Positions 62,882-64,000 of a stretch of 64,000 nucleotides of DNA are shown piece after piece. Made by a program: the position numbers and the translations under genes. The stretch is from contig VWPU01011857.1 of NCBI GenBank assembly GCA_013398955.1, positions 248,001-312,000 on the forward strand. Reading direction: 5' to 3'. The DNA comes from Callaeas wilsoni (taxonomy: Eukaryota > Chordata > Aves > Passeriformes > Callaeidae). Under the pieces are notes generated by a model, which saw only the letters and a list, made by a program, of their open reading frames with translations, did not search any database and was not told where the DNA came from. The first letter of the stretch is position 1. Each line of letters starts with the position of its first letter.

Positions 62882-64000
62882 CCAATAAAAACTCTAGGGC
62901 AGCTTTGATTATTTAAGTCGATTATAAGAGTTAAATGTTGGCAGGATAATGCATTCACCAATTATTCCACCGAATAATACATCTTTTATTGCAGTTCTCT
63001 ACTTGTCACGATAAATCTCTCTATTTTGAAAGTGTCTCTTCTGAAACTTGCATTTGTGGTTGTGTTCTCCCATAGCTGCTGCATGAAGGAATAAATTGTG
63101 TGCTTGCACATTATGCCGGTCCATCAGCATGTTGGTAAACCACTTCATGCTCAACATAAACATTAATGGCAGCAAAGTTAGAGTTATGGCTGCTACTATC
63201 CTCTCTGCCTACATCATCCATCTCTGCTTTGTGACAGTCATAATATTTGGGAGTTAGAACTTCTGTTTTTAAATTTCTTCCTGAAATGGTGTTTTATGGA
63301 GTTTTTTTTCCCTTCTGATATAGGCCAGCATAGCCGTTAGTGGGAAGAATAACAGCTGCATTTTAATGATTCCTGTAGAGATCCCAGCTCACTGGGCTTG
63401 GGGAGAGGGGAAGAATTCCCCGTGTCTGAATCTGTGACAAAAGAAGTGTGGTTTAAAATGAGAAGTAAGCCTAAACCTACTTCTGGTCCATCTATTTCAC
63501 AGCTATTTTCACAGATTTTTCTCTCATACCCTCATTTGATCTTGTTCATATGGGCAGCATAGCACAGTATGAGCAGCAGGTCTGAGAATAACTGACAGGA
63601 TATCAAATACCTCATTGCTGCATTGGAGTTCAAGTACTGCTCTTACATGTCTGTTGCCTAAAAATTCATGCAAAAATTCCAAAAATTAGTTCACTCAAAG
63701 CATATAAAAGCAAGCAATAGACCCTACAAAGACTTGATTAAATAATATCCTACAAATGAGAGAAGTAACTTAAATAAGGGAAGGTGAGTAACATTGAGTG
63801 GCCTCTCACACCTAACACACTGACAAGTCACTTGTATTTTCTATACATTAATTTTGTTTCTAGAATAATTGATATTGACTTTCTTAAATTAATTAACTAA
63901 GTTGAACAGAGATCACTTTCTAATAAGTGATGCAAATTCTCTACTTTCTATTTCTTTTATCACTCTCTTACAGAATAAGGATCAGATATGGACAGGAGAA
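62882..64000. other. AT-rich right end with no recognised gene
   Basis: No gene or repeat family recognised. The first ~150 bp continues the TAAT-rich texture of the preceding block. Confidence 0.55.

Noticed and set aside
1..64000. CRISPR arrays, bacterial operons, phage or plasmid genes
   Set aside because: No regularly spaced repeats and no dense coding; composition and repeats are vertebrate.

Overview
This 64 kb window looks like vertebrate nuclear DNA, most probably from a bird. It is AT-rich and CpG-poor almost throughout, has no bacterial-style packing of open frames, and carries repeat families I recognise as avian: several decayed CR1 LINE pieces, an LTR fragment of the large avian ERVL-type family, and an alpharetrovirus-like solo LTR. 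An ancient MIR-like SINE fragment is also present. CR1 alone would also fit turtles or crocodilians; the LTRs are what point to birds. The species cannot be read from the sequence.

I see no protein-coding gene, tRNA, rRNA or other RNA gene that I can support. The open frames are short (longest 169 codons, and that one crosses a CpG-rich patch), have no recognisable domains, and mostly lie in repeats, GC-rich patches or random AT-rich DNA. The window therefore reads as an intergenic gene desert or the interior of a very long intron.

Layout: 575-866 is the 5' part of an ERVL-type LTR on the minus strand. 4221-4275 is a CR1 3' end. 10189-10220 is a perfect hairpin. 12031-12054 holds two C/EBP-like sites. 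14205-14357 is a MIR-like SINE. 14661-14999 (minus) and 15886-16415 (plus) are two CR1 reverse-transcriptase fragments in opposite orientation. 17899-17927 is a G-quadruplex motif. 20985-21007 is a perfect palindrome. 33773-33803 is a possible second ERVL-type LTR scrap. 36137-36186 is a 25-bp tandem duplication. 37050-37461 is a complete solo LTR bounded by identical 6-bp target-site duplications. 48348-48410 is another CR1 3' end. 49738-49970 and 60608-60746 are two isolated, very CpG-dense patches. 54756-54832 has A15 and T15 tracts facing each other. The right end (about 61.2-63.1 kb) is TAAT-rich, CpG-poor DNA of the kind often seen in conserved non-coding enhancers.

There is no operon or pathway here. 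The parts most likely to be functional are the two CpG patches (candidate promoters or first exons), the solo LTR (it carries its own promoter-like and poly(A) signals), and candidate conserved non-coding blocks that only a cross-species alignment could confirm. I found no convincing new biological system; the most distinctive items are the intact solo LTR, the two CpG patches and the perfect short inverted repeats.
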